Positions 43,606 to 53,006 of a DNA stretch of 64,000 bases are shown here, piece after piece; the stretch's first letter is position 1; each line of letters begins with the position of its first letter. The stretch comes from Brevundimonas vitisensis (lineage in GTDB: Bacteria; Pseudomonadota; Alphaproteobacteria; Caulobacterales; Caulobacteraceae). The stretch is from assembly GCF_016656965.1 (NCBI RefSeq), contig NZ_CP067977.1, forward strand, positions 2,566,501 to 2,630,500. Direction: 5' to 3'. Position numbers and translations under genes: made by a program. The notes under the pieces are model-generated. The model searched no databases. It had not been told where the DNA came from and saw nothing but the letters and a program-made list of their open reading frames with translations.

Positions 43606-44346
43606 ATGACGCCGTCCGCCAAACCCATCGCCATTCTCGAAACCGGCAAGCCGCCGGAGGCTCTGCGCGACGAGTTCGACGACTATCCGGCCCGGTTCCG
43701 TGCCCTGCTGGGGGAGGGCGTGGCGACGGCCCGGTTCGACGTTCAGGCGGGGCGGTTGCCACAGAACCCGTCAGACTATGCCGGGGCCATCGTCACGGGC
43801 TCGGCGGCCGGTGTCTATGATGACCTGCCCTGGATCGCGCCGCTGCTGGACTGGCTAAGGCTCGCGCGCGGCCAGACGCGTCTGGTTGGAATCTGTTTTG
43901 GGCACCAGGCCATGGCCCAGGCCTTCGGCGGACAGGTCGCCAAGTCAGAACGCGGCTGGGGCGTCGGGCTGCACCGATACCGGATCGTTGCCGAAGAGCC
44001 GTGGATGTTCCCGCGCGCGCCCGCCATCGCCATCCCCGTGTCGCATCAGGATCAAGTTTTGGTGCCGCCGCCCGATGCCCGCGTGATCGCCGCCAGCGAC
44101 TTCACCCCCTATGCCGGGCTGGCCTTCGGCCAGGACGCCATGTCGTTCCAATGCCATCCGGAGTTCCACCCCGCCTATGCCGCCGCCCTGGTCGAAAGCC
44201 GGCGGGGAAGAATCGATGAGGCGCTGGCGGATCAGGCCGTGGCATCCCTGGCCATGCCGAACGACCGGGCCGTACTGACGGCGTGGATCCGGGCCTTCCT
44301 GCTGCTGACGCCCCCGCCGGTAGAGGCCGAGGGCAGCGGGATCTAG
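43606..44346 (+). CDS. Class I glutamine amidotransferase-like protein
   Basis: A 246-residue GATase1 protein similar to the GMP-synthase amidotransferase fold. The nucleophile is Cys97 in GICFGHQA, with His184 and Glu186 in CHPEF completing the triad. The family (often annotated GMP synthase-like) includes gamma-glutamyl hydrolases such as PuuD-like and GGP-type enzymes. No synthase partner is adjacent, so it probably acts alone on a gamma-glutamyl substrate. Confidence 0.88.
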   Translation: MTPSAKPIAILETGKPPEALRDEFDDYPARFRALLGEGVATARFDVQAGRLPQNPSDYAGAIVTGSAAGVYDDLPWIAPLLDWLRLARGQTRLVGICFGHQAMAQAFGGQVAKSERGWGVGLHRYRIVAEEPWMFPRAPAIAIPVSHQDQVLVPPPDARVIAASDFTPYAGLAFGQDAMSFQCHPEFHPAYAAALVESRRGRIDEALADQAVASLAMPNDRAVLTAWIRAFLLLTPPPVEAEGSGI

Positions 44347-44370
44347 GTCGTCAACGGCCTGGCCTCCAGG

Positions 44371-45252
44371 TCACGGCCACTTCACGACCGGGGGCATGGA
44401 GCTGAGGATCGATTCGACATTGCCGCCGGTCTTCAGCCCAAACATGGTGCCGCGGTCGTAGAGCAGGTTGAACTCCACATACCGCCCGCGCCGGATCAGC
44501 TGCTCCTCGCGCTCCTCGGCCGTCCACGGCTCGTTCATGCGGCTGGCGACGATGGCCGAATAGACGTCCAGGAAGGCCGTGCCCACGTCGCGGGTGAAGG
44601 CGAAGTCGGCATTGTGGTCGCCGCTGTCGTGGTGGTCGTAGAAGATGCCGCCGATGCCGCGCGGCTCGTTACGGTGAGGCAGCCAGAAATATTCGTCACA
44701 CCAGGCCTTGAAGCGGGGATGGTAGGTCGGGTCGTGGGCGTCGCAGGCCGCCTTCATGGCCGAGTGGAAGGCCAAGGCGTCGGGCGCATCCTGGTGTCGG
44801 TCGACGTCCAGTACCGGCGTCAGGTCGGCCCCGCCACCGAACCAGCTCTGGGTCGTGGCGATGAAGCGGGTGTTCATGTGCACGGCGGGCACGCGCGGGC
44901 TGACCGGATGGGCGATCAGGCTGATGCCGGTGGCAAAGAAGCGCGGGTCCTCGGCCGCGCCGGGCACAGTCTTGGCATAGTCGGGGACAAAGGTGCCGTG
45001 CACGGTCGAGACATGGACCCCGACCTTTTCGAATAGTCGGCCGTGCATCATGCCCATGACGCCGCCGCCGCCCTGTTCGCGGCTCCAGGGGGTGCGGACG
45101 AAGCGGCCCGGTTCGCCAGCGAACAAGTCGGCAGGAGCCTGATCCTCCAGCGCCTCGAAGCCGGCGTGGATGCGGTCGCGCAGGGTCTCGAACCAGGCGC
45201 GGGTCTCGACCTTTTTCAGGTCCAGCGGATCGGAGAGGAGGGCGTCGCTCAT
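44371..45252 (-). CDS. hemF: Oxygen-dependent coproporphyrinogen III oxidase
   Basis: A 293-residue enzyme that decarboxylates coproporphyrinogen III to protoporphyrinogen IX in heme synthesis. Diagnostic segments are [45 protein letters not shown] and [18 protein letters not shown]. The ATG at 45252 fits the family start; an upstream in-frame extension is Arg-rich and unlikely. It is divergent from ppdK over a 159-bp gap. Confidence 0.96.
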   Translation of the reverse strand: MSDALLSDPLDLKKVETRAWFETLRDRIHAGFEALEDQAPADLFAGEPGRFVRTPWSREQGGGGVMGMMHGRLFEKVGVHVSTVHGTFVPDYAKTVPGAAEDPRFFATGISLIAHPVSPRVPAVHMNTRFIATTQSWFGGGADLTPVLDVDRHQDAPDALAFHSAMKAACDAHDPTYHPRFKAWCDEYFWLPHRNEPRGIGGIFYDHHDSGDHNADFAFTRDVGTAFLDVYSAIVASRMNEPWTAEEREEQLIRRGRYVEFNLLYDRGTMFGLKTGGNVESILSSMPPVVKWP

Positions 45253-45411
45253 GCGGTGCTGTTTATCGGGTCGGCCGCGCCGCGAGAAGGTGCGGCGACT
45301 CCTCACGCTTTGTTACATCCCGGTCTCGCCTTCGCGCGCGCAGCGCGTTAGTCAGGGCGAGACGAGTGGGGCCAACCTGCCGCGACCGACAGACAACTTC
45401 AGGGGCTACAG

Positions 45412-48102
45412 ATGACCAAGTGGGTGTACGGCTTCGGCGGTGGGTCCGCCGACGGCGATGCGTCGATGAAGAACCTTCTCGGCGGCAAGGGCGCGAACCT
45501 GGCCGAGATGTCGTCGCTGGGCTTGCCTGTTCCGCCGGGCTTTACCGTCACGACCGAGGCCTGCGTCCACTATTATTCCAACGGACAGACCTATCCCGAG
45601 GCCTTGGCCGACCAGGTCGCGGCCGGGCTGAAGACCGTGGAAGGCATCGTCGGCAAAACATTCGGTGACGCCGCCAATCCCCTGCTGGTCAGCGTGCGAT
45701 CGGGTGCGCGGGCGTCGATGCCCGGCATGATGGACACCGTCCTGAACCTGGGCCTGAACGACCAGACGGTCGAGGGGCTGGCCACCCTGTCGGGCGATCG
45801 CCGGTTCGCCTTCGACAGCTACCGCCGCTTCATCACCATGTATTCCAACGTGGTCCTGGGCCTCAGCCACGACGATTTCGAAGAGGTTCTGGACGATCAC
45901 AAGGACCGGCTGGGCGTCACGGTCGACACCGACCTGTCGGCGGCCGACTGGGAGAAGGTGGTCGCGGACTACAAACAGGTCGTTGAGCGCGAGCTGGGCA
46001 CCCCCTTCCCGCAGGATCCGCACGAACAGCTTTGGGGCGCGATCTCGGCCGTGTTCGCCAGCTGGATGAACGATCGGGCCAAATTCTATCGCCGCATGCA
46101 CGACATCCCCGAAAGCTGGGGCACGGCGGTCAATGTCCAGTCGATGGTCTTCGGCAATATGGGCCAGACCTCGGCGACGGGCGTGGCCTTTACCCGCAAC
46201 CCCTCGACCGGAGAAGCGCGCCTGTATGGCGAGTTCCTGATCAATGCCCAGGGCGAGGACGTGGTGGCGGGCATCCGCACGCCGCAGTCGCTGACCAAGG
46301 CCGGGCGCGAGGAAATGGGCGAGACGGCACCCTCGATGGAAGAGGCCATGCCGGAGGTGTTCGGTCAGTTCGTCGAGGTCGTCGGACGGCTGGAGACCCA
46401 CTATCGCGACATGCAGGACATCGAGTTCACGGTCGAGCAGGGCCGGCTGTGGATGCTGCAGACCCGCAACGGCAAGCGCACGGCCAAGTCTGCGCTGAAA
46501 ATCGCTGTCGATCTGGCGGCCGAGGGCGTGATCAGCCAGGACGAGGCCATCGGCCGGGTCGAGCCGTCGGCCCTGGACCAGCTGCTTCACCCCACGCTGG
46601 ACCCGAATGCGGCGCGGACGGTGGTGGCGACGGGCCTGCCGGCCAGTCCCGGCGCGGCAACCGGCAAGATCGTGTTCGACGCGGATGAGGCCGAGCGGCT
46701 GAGCCAGCTGGGCGATGCCGTCATCCTGGTGCGCGAGGAGACCTCGCCGGAGGATATTCACGGCATGCATGCGGCCCGAGGCATCGTGACGGCACGCGGC
46801 GGCATGACCAGCCACGCGGCGGTCGTGGCGCGGGGCATGGGACGCCCCTGCGTCTCTGGCGCGGGCGAGGTGCATATCGACGACAAGGCGGGAACCTTCA
46901 CCGCGCGGGGTCGGACCTTCCGGGCCGGAGAGGTCATCACCATTGATGGCTCAAAAGGCGAGGTCCTGGACGGGGCCGTGCCGATGATCGAGCCGGAGCT
47001 GACCGGGGACTTCCAGACCCTGATGGCCTGGGCTGACGCCGCCCGGCGGCTGATGGTGCGGGCCAATGCCGAGACGCCCCTGGATGCCAAGACGGCGCGT
47101 GGCTTCGGCGCCGAGGGGATCGGTCTGTGCCGGACCGAGCACATGTTCTTCGACGAGGCCCGCATCGCCGCCGTGCGCGAAATGATCCTGGCCGATGACG
47201 AAAAGGGCCGCCGCACGGCCTTGGCCAAGATTGCGCCGTTCCAGAAGGCCGACTTCGTCGAACTGTTCACCATCATGGCGGGGCTGCCGGTCACGATCCG
47301 CCTCCTGGATCCGCCGCTGCACGAGTTCATCCCTCATACGGACGAGGACATCGACGCCCTGGCGGCCGCCTCTGGTCTGGATGCCGACAAGCTGAAGCGC
47401 CGGGCGCGCGAACTGCACGAGACCAATCCCATGCTGGGCCACCGGGGGTGCCGCCTGGGCGTCGCCTATCCGGAAATCTACGAGATGCAGGTCCGCGCCA
47501 TTCTGGAGGCGGCTCTCGAGGTCAAGAAAACCGCCGCCGAGGCCCCGATCCCGGAGATCATGCACCCGCTGGTCGCCCTGGGTCTGGAAATGAAATATCT
47601 GCGTGAGCTGACGGACCGCACGGCCGAGGCTGTGTTCGCCGACGCGGGCGACCGGGTCGACTATCTGGTCGGCACCATGATTGAACTGCCGCGCGCCGCC
47701 CTGCGGGCTGGCGACCTGGCCGAATACGCCGAGTTCTTCTCGTTCGGCACCAACGATCTGACCCAGACGACCTTTGGCATCAGCCGCGACGATTCGGGTC
47801 GGTTCCTGCAGGCCTATATGGACAAGGGGATTTTCGAGACCGACCCCTTCGTCCGCCTGGACCAGGAAGGCGTCGGCGACCTGATCCGCATTGCAGCGGA
47901 ACGTGGGGGCAAGGCGCGGCCCGACATCAAGATGGGCATCTGCGGCGAGCATGGCGGCGATCCCGCCTCGATCGCCTTCTGTGAGGAGGTGGGCCTGAAC
48001 TATGTCAGCTGCTCGCCCTATCGCGTGCCGATCGCCCGACTGGCCGCCGCCCAGGCCGCACTGAATGCCCGCAGCGGGACCGAGCGCGAAAAGGACCGCT
48101 GA
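45412..48102 (+). CDS. ppdK: Pyruvate, phosphate dikinase
   Basis: An 896-residue PPDK that interconverts pyruvate, ATP and phosphate with PEP, AMP and pyrophosphate. Domains in order: nucleotide-binding (LLGGKGANLAEM, SVRSGARASMPGMMDT), phosphohistidine domain with catalytic His about residue 468 (GGMTSHAAVVARG), and the PEP/pyruvate barrel (GIGLCRTEHMFF, MLGHRGCRLG, SFGTNDLTQTTFG, GICGEHGGDP with catalytic Cys about 844). AGGGG precedes the ATG. It is a single gene; no PPDK regulatory protein gene is adjacent. Confidence 0.97.
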   Translation: MTKWVYGFGGGSADGDASMKNLLGGKGANLAEMSSLGLPVPPGFTVTTEACVHYYSNGQTYPEALADQVAAGLKTVEGIVGKTFGDAANPLLVSVRSGARASMPGMMDTVLNLGLNDQTVEGLATLSGDRRFAFDSYRRFITMYSNVVLGLSHDDFEEVLDDHKDRLGVTVDTDLSAADWEKVVADYKQVVERELGTPFPQDPHEQLWGAISAVFASWMNDRAKFYRRMHDIPESWGTAVNVQSMVFGNMGQTSATGVAFTRNPSTGEARLYGEFLINAQGEDVVAGIRTPQSLTKAGREEMGETAPSMEEAMPEVFGQFVEVVGRLETHYRDMQDIEFTVEQGRLWMLQTRNGKRTAKSALKIAVDLAAEGVISQDEAIGRVEPSALDQLLHPTLDPNAARTVVATGLPASPGAATGKIVFDADEAERLSQLGDAVILVREETSPEDIHGMHAARGIVTARGGMTSHAAVVARGMGRPCVSGAGEVHIDDKAGTFTARGRTFRAGEVITIDGSKGEVLDGAVPMIEPELTGDFQTLMAWADAARRLMVRANAETPLDAKTARGFGAEGIGLCRTEHMFFDEARIAAVREMILADDEKGRRTALAKIAPFQKADFVELFTIMAGLPVTIRLLDPPLHEFIPHTDEDIDALAAASGLDADKLKRRARELHETNPMLGHRGCRLGVAYPEIYEMQVRAILEAALEVKKTAAEAPIPEIMHPLVALGLEMKYLRELTDRTAEAVFADAGDRVDYLVGTMIELPRAALRAGDLAEYAEFFSFGTNDLTQTTFGISRDDSGRFLQAYMDKGIFETDPFVRLDQEGVGDLIRIAAERGGKARPDIKMGICGEHGGDPASIAFCEEVGLNYVSCSPYRVPIARLAAAQAALNARSGTEREKDR

Positions 48103-48152
48103 GGCGGCCAAGCCCTGCTCGCAGAGTTCGTGCGGCGAGTCCTAGGCGGTCT

Positions 48153-48599
48153 TTAGATGTACACGACCTGCAAAGGCGCTTCGTCTGAAGGCGTCGCTCC
48201 GCATTCGCGGGCTGCAGTCAGTAAGGCCTGCGTGACCTCTGCATGTCGCTGGCCCGTGATTGCGAAACTGGTCGCGGTGCTGCTGGCCGCAATGACCCTC
48301 ACGGAATCGCTTGGTGTTCCAAAAACGAAGCGCACAGCCCTTAGATCGATGGAGGCCGCCGGCTGGGATGCATCAACCCACGTCAGGTTGAGCTCGCAAG
48401 CCTGGACAACGGCTTGGTCAACGACACCCAGAATTGAGGTCTGACCCCGCTGAAGCGGCACCAGACTTGTAGTGGCACCCACAAGGCTGGTGGCCAGAAC
48501 ATTGGAGGCGGCACTATTGCCCGCATGCGCAACAGGGCTGGCATGCGAACAGGCCCCTGCCAGTAGCGTCAGCGATATGAACCAAGCCTGATGACGCAT
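48153..48599 (-). CDS. Putative lipoprotein, unknown function
   Basis: A 148-residue protein with a short signal ending LLAGAC (lipobox-like, Ala at the usual Leu place), Ser/Ala-rich mature start, and an alpha-beta type remainder (ILGVVDQAVVQACELNLTWVDAS, VRVIAASSTATSFAITGQRHAEV). Three further Cys residues are absent or scattered, so no clear disulfide pattern. It is convergent with ppdK with 50 nt between stops. GC and codon use are a little lower than its neighbours. No family recognised. Confidence 0.6.
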   Translation of the reverse strand: MRHQAWFISLTLLAGACSHASPVAHAGNSAASNVLATSLVGATTSLVPLQRGQTSILGVVDQAVVQACELNLTWVDASQPAASIDLRAVRFVFGTPSDSVRVIAASSTATSFAITGQRHAEVTQALLTAARECGATPSDEAPLQVVYI

Positions 48600-48731
48600 G
48601 GGATGACTTTCGTTTGGCCGGATGGCGTTGGTGCGCAGCCTAGCTGGATGAGTGACAGCTTGTAAGGCTGTCCCCCGATCGTCCGAACCAGCCATTTTAT
48701 TGCCACGCTCGAAGTAACGACGTGTGTGCCT

Positions 48732-48760
48732 TTGCGCGCACAGTTGCAGGATCGTAATGT
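48732..48760 (+). promoter_or_regulatory. Candidate promoter of the outer-membrane protein gene
   Basis: TTGCGC (48732-48737), a 17-bp spacer and TAATGT (48755-48760) lie 97 nt upstream of the start at 48857. Matches to consensus are partial, so this is tentative. Confidence 0.3.
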
Positions 48761-48856
48761 TCAGGCCTTGGAACGGCCCAGAACCCTGCCCATTTCACCC
48801 CTCGCTGGATGGGGCCGGTGACTGATGAAGTCATCGCATCCTGGAGATAAGAAACA

Positions 48857-49384
48857 ATGCGTAACATTCTGCTCGCTGCTACTGCCATTTCTCTGTTCGC
48901 CGTTCCGGCGATGGCTCAGAACTCGCCGTTCGCAAACAGCTACGGCACGATCGGCTATACTCAACTGGACGGAAGCGACGGTGATCTTGGTGCGATCACG
49001 GGCCGCCTGGGCACCAAGCTGAACCCGAACTTCGGTCTGGAAGGCGAAGTCTCCTTCGGCGTCGATGACGACGAGAGCAGCTTTGCCGGCGTCGATACCA
49101 AGGTGGAACTGGAATATGACGCCGCCGCCTATGGCGTCGCCTATCTGCCGATCAGCGACCAGTTCGAACTGTTCGGCCGCCTGGGTTACGGCACCACCGA
49201 GATCAAGGCTTCGGCTCCGGGCGTGTCCCTGACCGAGGACGGTGAAAGCTGGAACTATGGCGCGGGCGCCCAGTATTTCTTCGATGGCCAGAACGGCGTT
49301 CGGGGCGACTGGACGCGTCGCGACTTCACCGATGACGGTGGCGAGGTCGACACCTATTCGCTGAACTACGTCCGCCGCTTCTAA
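48857..49384 (+). CDS. Outer-membrane beta-barrel protein
   Basis: A 175-residue protein with a clear signal peptide (cut after PAMA, residue 20). The mature chain has alternating strands typical of an eight-stranded OmpA/Omp25-like barrel (SYGTIGYTQLDG, YGVAYLPISDQFELFGRLGYG, NYGAGAQYFF, VRGDWTRRDF) and ends YVRRF with the C-terminal Phe required by the BAM complex. It is monocistronic with a strong terminator, suggesting an abundant envelope protein. Ligand or function is not evident. Confidence 0.88.
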   Translation: MRNILLAATAISLFAVPAMAQNSPFANSYGTIGYTQLDGSDGDLGAITGRLGTKLNPNFGLEGEVSFGVDDDESSFAGVDTKVELEYDAAAYGVAYLPISDQFELFGRLGYGTTEIKASAPGVSLTEDGESWNYGAGAQYFFDGQNGVRGDWTRRDFTDDGGEVDTYSLNYVRRF

Positions 49385-49408
49385 GGCGGTCGGCGATCAG
49401 TCGATCCC

Positions 49409-49440
49409 AGGGCGCGTTCCGAAGGGGACGCGCCCTTTTC
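49409..49440 (+). terminator. Rho-independent terminator of the outer-membrane protein gene
   Basis: An 11-bp stem with one G-T pair (AGGGCGCGTTCC, 49409-49420, with 49425-49436), loop GAAG, then TTTTC. No T run on the other strand, so it serves the plus-strand gene. Confidence 0.88.
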
Positions 49441-49443
49441 GTA

Positions 49444-49719
49444 TCAGGCCGCCGCGAAACCGGGGGCCAGGGCCCAGCGCTGAGAGCCTTCGCCGAAGGG
49501 GCGAAAGAACATGTCGCGGTAGTGTTCGAACACCTCGATGATCCGCGAAGCCATGTCCTGGCGTCGGACTTCCAGTCCGCGCTGACGCTGAAGTGCGGTC
49601 ACACAGTCGATAACGACCGTCTGGTGAGCCGATCCGCCCAGGCTTCGCAGGACGGTAGCGATATCCCACGCCAGCGGATCTTTGTTCGGCATCATGCCCT
49701 TGGCCTCGGTCTGAGCCAT
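49444..49719 (-). CDS. Conserved-looking small cytoplasmic protein, unknown function
   Basis: A 91-residue protein without signal peptide or membrane segment. It contains LAWDIATVLRSLGGSAHQTVVIDCVTALQRQRG and an amphipathic stretch IIEVFEHYRDMFFRPFGEGSQRWALAPG, compatible with a winged-helix-like or small helical protein; no DNA-binding role can be claimed. The ATG at 49719 is supported by GGGGAGA six bases upstream, so the longer in-frame version starting at 49770 is not used. Confidence 0.65.
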   Translation of the reverse strand: MAQTEAKGMMPNKDPLAWDIATVLRSLGGSAHQTVVIDCVTALQRQRGLEVRRQDMASRIIEVFEHYRDMFFRPFGEGSQRWALAPGFAAA

Positions 49720-49809
49720 GCGGGTCTCCCCTGTTCTCGACACGACAACGCCTCGCAAAACCGTCGGCAAATCGCAAGCGTCAGCGCAAAATCGTGAACG
49801 GAATCCCGA

Positions 49810-50943
49810 TCAGCCGCGCTTCCGCACGAACACCGTCCCGGCCGAATAACCCGCGCCGAACGAGCAGATCAGGCCGGTGTCGCCCGGTTCGAGGCCCTCC
49901 TGGTGCAGGTGGAAGGCGATAATCGATCCGGCCGAAGAGGTGTTGGCGTACTCGTCCAGGATGATGACGTTCTCGGCCGGGGTGGGGTCACGGCCCAGCA
50001 CCTTGCGCCCGATCATGGCGTTCATGTTGATGTTGGCCTGGTGCAGCCACAGCCGCGACAGGGTGGAGGCCTCGATCCCCAGGTCCGCAGCGTGGTCGAC
50101 GATCATGTCCGACACCATCGGAACGACATCCTTGAAGACCTTGCGACCCTGCTGGACGAACAGCTTGTCGGGCGCTCCGATCCCCTCGGGCGCGGCATTG
50201 TTCAGGAAGCCGAAATTGTTGCGGATGTTGTTGGAGAAGACGGTCTTCAGCCGGGTGCCCAGGATGTCCCAGCCCCCCGGACCGGCCTGATCCGAGGCCT
50301 CGACGATGACGGCGGTGGCCACGTCGCCAAAGATGAAGTGGCTGTCGCGATCGCGGAAATTCAGGTGGGCGGAACAGACTTCGGGGTTGACCATGAGCAC
50401 GGCCTTGACCGAGCCGGAGGCGATGAAATCGGCGGCGGTCTTGATGCCGAAAGTGGCCGATGAACAGGCCACGTTCATGTCGAAGGCGAAACCGTCAATG
50501 CCCAGGGCCTGCTGGATCTCGACCGCAAGAGCCGGATAGGGGCGGGGCATGTTGGAGGCGGCACAAAGAACAGCCCCGATCTCGCTGACCGGCTTGCCCC
50601 AGGCGGCGATGGCCTGGTGGGCGGCCTTGACCGCCATCTCAGCCATGATCGACAGTTCGTCGTTACTGCGTTCCGGGATGTTCGGGGCCATACGGGCAGG
50701 GTCGAGGACGCCCGCCTTGTCCAGCACGAAGCGGCTTTTGATGCCCGATGCCTTTTCGATGAATTCCACCGAGGAGGGGGTCAGGGCCTCGACGTCGCCC
50801 TCGGCGATCTGGGCGGCGTGCTGGGCGTTGAAGCCCTCGGCGTAGGCATTGTAGGCGGCGACCAGCTCGGCATTGGAGATGGATTGATCGGGCGTGAATA
50901 GGCCGGTGGCGGCGATCACGGCGGAAGGGGCTTGCACGGTCAC
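49810..50943 (-). CDS. Beta-ketoacyl-ACP synthase III family protein (FabH-like)
   Basis: A 377-residue thiolase-fold condensing enzyme. The nucleophile is Cys160 in NVACSSATFG, with His in WLHQANINMN and Asn in EYANTSSAGS completing the Cys-His-Asn triad. It is longer than E. coli FabH (317) because of an inserted N-terminal region (VAAYNAYAEGFNAQHAAQI), a feature of a distinct subgroup of FabH-like proteins. No acyl carrier or plsX gene is adjacent, so it may prime a specialised acyl chain rather than bulk fatty acids. Confidence 0.87.
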   Translation of the reverse strand: MTVQAPSAVIAATGLFTPDQSISNAELVAAYNAYAEGFNAQHAAQIAEGDVEALTPSSVEFIEKASGIKSRFVLDKAGVLDPARMAPNIPERSNDELSIMAEMAVKAAHQAIAAWGKPVSEIGAVLCAASNMPRPYPALAVEIQQALGIDGFAFDMNVACSSATFGIKTAADFIASGSVKAVLMVNPEVCSAHLNFRDRDSHFIFGDVATAVIVEASDQAGPGGWDILGTRLKTVFSNNIRNNFGFLNNAAPEGIGAPDKLFVQQGRKVFKDVVPMVSDMIVDHAADLGIEASTLSRLWLHQANINMNAMIGRKVLGRDPTPAENVIILDEYANTSSAGSIIAFHLHQEGLEPGDTGLICSFGAGYSAGTVFVRKRG

Positions 50944-50972
50944 TCAGAGGGTCCGTTGTCGTTGAAGACGCC

Positions 50973-53006
50973 TTAGTAGGCCGGTGGAAGGCTGCGGTCG
51001 AGACTGGCTGTTAGGGCACGCAGCCAGCGGCGCACGGGGCCCCTCGCGGGACCAGGGCGCTCCGGCGTGTCACTGAGCGACCGGATCAGATCCTCGACCT
51101 CGCAGGGCCAGCCGTCCTGGGTGACATAGAGCGGGTATTCGATCAGGCTGGCGGCCACCAGCTGATCCAGAGTCAGGCGGCGGGTCCGACGTGGGCAAGG
51201 CAGGGCGTCTTCCGTAAGACCCCAGCCGGCGTAGAAGGGCCGCCCCCAGGTCAGCACCGGCTTGCCCCGCAGCAGGGCCTCGAACCCGGTTAGGGAGGTC
51301 AGGGTGGCAATCGCATTCGCCGCATCGATGCAGGCCGCGATGCCCATATCATCGGCGCGGGCGTCCAACAGGTCTGATGCCTCGGCGGGCAGGGCACCGG
51401 GACGGTTTCCGGCTCGAACGTCGGGGTGGTCGCGATAAATCAGGAAGGCCTCGGGATGGGCGGCGCGCACGGCAGCCACCAGGCCGGCATTGGTGCGGAT
51501 GTCCTCGCAACCCAGCAGGATGGAGCGGTCGTTCTCGACCTGACCGACAATCAGGATGCGGCGGCGATCGGTGTTCCAGACGGGCGCGGCGGGACAGGCC
51601 AGATTGTATTTGCTGAGGCCGCTTTCCACGATGGCCTGGCGCAGATTGCGGGCGCGCTGCAAAAGTTCGGGCGGAAAATCCCGGCTCTGAAGCCATGTCT
51701 CCAGCTCGGACGGGCGGGTGCCATCATAGTGGGCCCCGGTGGCATCGAGGGTCACGGAAAGCGCCGGGATGAAGTCCGAGCCGAGGCCGCGCGAGCGGAG
51801 AAATCCATCTTCCATCCGCCAAAGGGGAAGATCTGCCGCCGCCGCTGCGGCTGTCGTTTCCCGTCGCTCCTGCCCGCCCCAGCACAGCAGACGGCCCCCC
51901 TTGGCGCGGACCTCGGCGACGGCAGCACTCGCAGAGCCGTGAAATTCGAGGTGGCCCAGCGGGCTGTTCATCAGGCGGCGCACTGCGGCGCGCTTGGCGG
52001 GGGTGAAGTCGACCGCGGCGTAGGAGCCGGCCAGACGGCGGGCGCGGCGGGTCAGGGCGGCCAGGCGGTCTACCGCTTCCTCGGCTTGGCATGGATGGCC
52101 AGTGATGGGATCGACATAGCGGCTGTAGCGGATCAGGGCGGCGGCCGCGACCGCCTCCAGGCTGCGGTTCAGGCCGCGCCGACCCGTCTGGACCCTGTCG
52201 CGAGTCAGGCCCCACCCTGAATAGAAGGGCGCACCAAAGCATCGGACGGGGATATCCCTCAGCAGCGCCTCGAACCCCAGTCCGCTGGTCACGACATAGA
52301 CGGCGTGAACATGGCGCAGCAGGTCGGCGGCGGCCACGTCGTCCATGACGGTCAGACCGGTCAGGTCCGCATCGTCGATGCACCCGCGCTTGACCCCGGC
52401 CGCGACGGCGGGATGCCGTTTCACGATCAGCTGAGCGTCCGGTTCATCCATGCGGGCCGCCGCGACCATGGCGGCAAAGGCGTCGGGACCTGCAAGGCCC
52501 AGCCGAAGCGAGGCGTCGCCTGCCGTCTGGTCCACGATCAGCACGCGCCGGCGCAGCTCCAGCCGCGCGGTATCGACCGGCTGGCCCAGGTTGGTGCGCG
52601 ACAGGCCCGCCGTGACGATCCGGTCGATCAAGGCCCGGCTGCGGGTCTGCATGGCCGCATCGCACCAGTCCGGTGCCGTCTCGATCAGCCGCTCCAGCGC
52701 AGAGGGCCGGGTGGCATCGTAATAGATGCCCAGGTCATCGACGATCAGGCTTTGGCTGACCGCGCCCGTCTCGCCCAGGCCCACCGAGCGCAGGAAGCCG
52801 TCCTCGATGGCGACATAGGGCAGATGACGCGCCCTGGCGGTCCAGCGGCCTACGGCGGTGGACCCCTTCAGCCCCCAACCGACCACAGCCCGGACATCGG
52901 GACCGGGCAGGGCGCGCAAGGCAAGATCGGGCAGCAGCGCCTGCCGAAACGGCAGGGACAGAATGCCGGGGGCGCAGGCCCAGGCGGGAGTCGTCCCCGC
53001 GCTCAT
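50973..53006 (-). CDS. Capsular polysaccharide Kdo transferase (KpsC-like, two modules)
   Basis: A 677-residue protein with two homologous halves. Each has an EDGFLRS-GLG motif (AIEDGFLRSVGLG near residue 70; RMEDGFLRSRGLG near residue 395), a DxxGxxYDxTRPSxLE motif, and a GFEALLR-FGxPFYxGWGLT motif. KpsC builds the beta-Kdo linker on lysophosphatidylglycerol for ABC-exported capsules. Here no kpsS, kpsM/T or kpsE is in the window. The ATG at 53006 overlaps the preceding lyase stop as ATGA; a longer in-frame extension is rejected. Confidence 0.88.
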   Translation of the reverse strand: MSAGTTPAWACAPGILSLPFRQALLPDLALRALPGPDVRAVVGWGLKGSTAVGRWTARARHLPYVAIEDGFLRSVGLGETGAVSQSLIVDDLGIYYDATRPSALERLIETAPDWCDAAMQTRSRALIDRIVTAGLSRTNLGQPVDTARLELRRRVLIVDQTAGDASLRLGLAGPDAFAAMVAAARMDEPDAQLIVKRHPAVAAGVKRGCIDDADLTGLTVMDDVAAADLLRHVHAVYVVTSGLGFEALLRDIPVRCFGAPFYSGWGLTRDRVQTGRRGLNRSLEAVAAAALIRYSRYVDPITGHPCQAEEAVDRLAALTRRARRLAGSYAAVDFTPAKRAAVRRLMNSPLGHLEFHGSASAAVAEVRAKGGRLLCWGGQERRETTAAAAAADLPLWRMEDGFLRSRGLGSDFIPALSVTLDATGAHYDGTRPSELETWLQSRDFPPELLQRARNLRQAIVESGLSKYNLACPAAPVWNTDRRRILIVGQVENDRSILLGCEDIRTNAGLVAAVRAAHPEAFLIYRDHPDVRAGNRPGALPAEASDLLDARADDMGIAACIDAANAIATLTSLTGFEALLRGKPVLTWGRPFYAGWGLTEDALPCPRRTRRLTLDQLVAASLIEYPLYVTQDGWPCEVEDLIRSLSDTPERPGPARGPVRRWLRALTASLDRSLPPAY

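Noticed and set aside
45406..46875. Long minus-strand open frame opposite ppdK
   Set aside because: It is antisense to the highly conserved PPDK gene, has low-complexity His/Arg/Gly composition and no recognisable domain; a high-GC shadow.
48817..48835. Small hairpin TGACT-N5-AGTCA in the leader of the outer-membrane protein gene
   Set aside because: Five-bp arms are common by chance; no riboswitch or thermometer pattern could be built around it.
48697..48888. Minus-strand small open frame upstream of the outer-membrane protein gene
   Set aside because: It runs across the likely promoter and ribosome-binding site of the plus-strand gene and has no signal or domain.
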